A DNA stretch of 49,553 bases from a virus. Position 1 is the stretch's first letter. Every line of letters begins with the position of its first letter. Below, one piece after another: positions 48,553-49,553 of the stretch. Both the position numbers and the translations under genes were made by a program. Where the stretch lies: IMG/VR virus record IMGVR_UViG_3300042314_000359, positions 1 to 49,553 of that record; one strand, given 5' to 3'. The notes below the pieces were generated by a model. The model had not been told where the DNA came from. It saw only the letters and a program-made list of their open reading frames with translations, and ran no database searches.

Positions 48553-48575
48553 GTCGTCGTCCTCTCCCACGGTGG

Positions 48576-48824
48576 TTACAGCAGATCTGCGCTTGCGCTC
48601 GGCGTGTTCAGGGCGCGCATAAGGTCAGGGTTCATGAGGTCCGATCGAGGGATAGCAAAGACGGCCTCCAAGATGATGGCCTTCTCCACGGGTGCCCAGC
48701 CGCGACTTTTCCACGCATAGACGGCCTGATGGCTTACGCCCATGCGCTTGCAAAACTTGACGATACCGCCGCCTCGCTCGATGGCGAGGTCAATGGCGGC
48801 GATACGTTCTTCTTTGGTGGTCAT
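48576..48824 (-). CDS. Cro/YdaS-like HTH regulator, 82 aa
   Basis: The 82-residue protein has an N-terminal helix-turn-helix FCKRMGVSHQAVYAWKSRGW, then VEKAIILEAVF. This is the plan of Cro/YdaS-type DNA-binding proteins, in which a gap after the recognition helix is followed by a conserved ILEA helix. A lytic-lysogenic or early-gene switch is possible, although no repressor partner or integrase is in the window. It is coupled to the upstream gene by ATGA. Confidence 0.8.
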   Translation of the reverse strand: MTTKEERIAAIDLAIERGGGIVKFCKRMGVSHQAVYAWKSRGWAPVEKAIILEAVFAIPRSDLMNPDLMRALNTPSASADLL

Positions 48825-49012
48825 GCGGCTACTTTCGTTGTCTCTTGCCTGAAACTTTCCTCGCGGAGGCCCCAGACGCGGGTGATGACCATGTGCTCGG
48901 CCTTGAGCTGGTTAATCTGGTTGTTGAGGGCGCGCAGCTCGGCTTCGAGCTTGTCGCGCTTGGTGAAGACCTTGCGGGCCTCGGCGTGGATGGTTTTGAG
49001 ATCCCGTGTCAT
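48821..49012 (-). CDS. Coiled-coil protein, 63 aa
   Basis: ATG 49012 shares ATGA with the upstream gene. The product is one charged coiled coil (TIHAEARKVFTKRDKLEAEL, ALNNQINQLKAE) with a short Trp-containing tail. Function is unknown; position before a Cro-like gene is common for small early proteins. Confidence 0.6.
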   Translation of the reverse strand: MTRDLKTIHAEARKVFTKRDKLEAELRALNNQINQLKAEHMVITRVWGLREESFRQETTKVAA

Positions 49013-49239
49013 TTGAAACGCTCCCCCTTGCGACCAATACGGCCTGTCTTCGGATTGCGGAAGTGGGCTTTCTTGAGCAGATCTTGCAGACGCTCAAGCT
49101 CGGTGCGCAGTATGCGCTGATGCAACTCGCTCTCTTTCAGCTTTTTCTCAAGCCGAGAGTTCATGGCGTCCAGACGGTCGGCGTCTAACTTGTAGGCGTC
49201 AATCACCTTGCGGGCGGCCCATGGCCAAATTATGTTCAT
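49009..49239 (-). CDS. Small basic coiled-coil protein, 76 aa
   Basis: ATG 49239, coupled by ATGA on both sides. An N-terminal IIWPWAARKVIDAYKLDADRL is followed by a basic coiled coil (RLEKKLKESELHQRILRTEL, QDLLKKAHFRNPKTGRIGRK). The basic end could bind DNA. Function is unknown. Confidence 0.6.
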   Translation of the reverse strand: MNIIWPWAARKVIDAYKLDADRLDAMNSRLEKKLKESELHQRILRTELERLQDLLKKAHFRNPKTGRIGRKGERFK

Positions 49240-49550
49240 GCGTACTCTCCCATTTCTCCGGCGATGATCGCCTCTTGAATGATGTTGGTGAGGTTGGCGG
49301 CCAGCTTCTTGTAGTTACCAGCCCAACCCTTTGAGGTGTAGTGGCGCTCGCCTGTGCGTGCGTAGATGTCAAAAGAAGTCCCGTGGTCCCAGACCACCAG
49401 ATCGGTCGTGTCGCCGTCGAGGTAGACTTCGAAGTCCGCCGTCCCGCCGCGCTCTGGCTCGTAGCCGTCCCACATGACGGTGATGTCGAGCTGCGTGTGC
49501 GCCTTGAGGGCTTCGTTGATCTGGCGTTCGGTGTAGTCGGGGTTTTCCAT
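49236..49550 (-). CDS. Acidic protein, 104 aa, at right edge
   Basis: ATG 49550 lies three bases from the window edge, so regulatory sequence upstream is not visible. The product has an acidic beta part (LDITVMWDGYEPERGGTADF, VYLDGDTTDLVVWDHGTSFD) and a helical end (YKKLAANLTNIIQEAIIAGE). Function is unknown. More early genes probably continue outside. Confidence 0.6.
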   Translation of the reverse strand: MENPDYTERQINEALKAHTQLDITVMWDGYEPERGGTADFEVYLDGDTTDLVVWDHGTSFDIYARTGERHYTSKGWAGNYKKLAANLTNIIQEAIIAGEMGEYA

Positions 49551-49553
49551 TTG

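Noticed and set aside
48576-48824. Complete lysogeny module
   Set aside because: Only a Cro/YdaS-like protein is present. No integrase, attachment site or repressor partner could be found in this window.

Overview
The window is a contiguous piece of a tailed double-stranded DNA phage genome (Caudoviricetes, podovirus-like). It has a P22-type portal, an HK97-type capsid protein, gp4- and gp10-like short-tail parts, two chaperone-terminated tail fibres, a set of very large internal proteins and a lysis cassette, all on the + strand (1-38106). The replication genes are on the - strand (49550-38167). No terminase, integrase, tRNA or CRISPR array is visible. The portal is cut at the left edge and the early operon is still running at the right edge, so the terminase and other early genes probably lie outside. 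A GapR-like (DUF2312) gene suggests an alphaproteobacterial host; this is inference only.

Layout, + strand. Head: portal, two small genes, a GroES-like co-chaperonin, scaffold, virion proteins and major capsid protein (1-6711). UUCG-loop hairpins follow the capsid gene and the gene after it. Three small basic proteins (6711-8005) end in a strong rho-independent terminator. A tail adaptor with a beta-sandwich insertion, tandem CxxC proteins and a 2110-residue fibre come next (8118-15991). Then a compact, overlapping envelope and lysis block (16388-21599): a Dps-like four-helix protein, membrane and coiled-coil proteins, two exported proteins (one Asn/Thr-rich, one nidogen-like), a holin candidate with an EF-hand loop, and a GH19 endolysin. 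A sigma70-like promoter at 21609-21637 precedes a second adaptor, a second S74 fibre and the tail hub/nozzle. Five large internal-protein genes follow (28452-38106); the last carries a DNA-glycosylase-like signature. A symmetric stem-loop (38110-38144) separates the two convergent units.

Layout, - strand, in transcription order: small early genes and a Cro/YdaS-like repressor, a primase-helicase, a first shared-motif promoter (46452-46501), small proteins, a Cas4/RecB-like Fe-S nuclease (DUF2800), a single-strand binding protein (DUF2815), GapR-like, a terminator, a candidate pseudoknot over the ribosome-binding site of an HTH gene, family A DNA polymerase, VRR-NUC nuclease, a second shared-motif promoter (40437-40485), small proteins, a SNF2-like helicase and a DUF6378-like protein. 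Many genes overlap by ATGA or TGATG, which points to translational coupling.

The most unusual items are the glycosylase-like protein at the end of the internal-protein operon, the predicted H-type pseudoknot at 43014-43107 whose loop is also complementary to the leaders of two other early transcripts, the Dps-like spacing of metal ligands in the 16587-16949 protein, and the phage copies of GroES and GapR. All family calls are from reading motifs; no database search was run.
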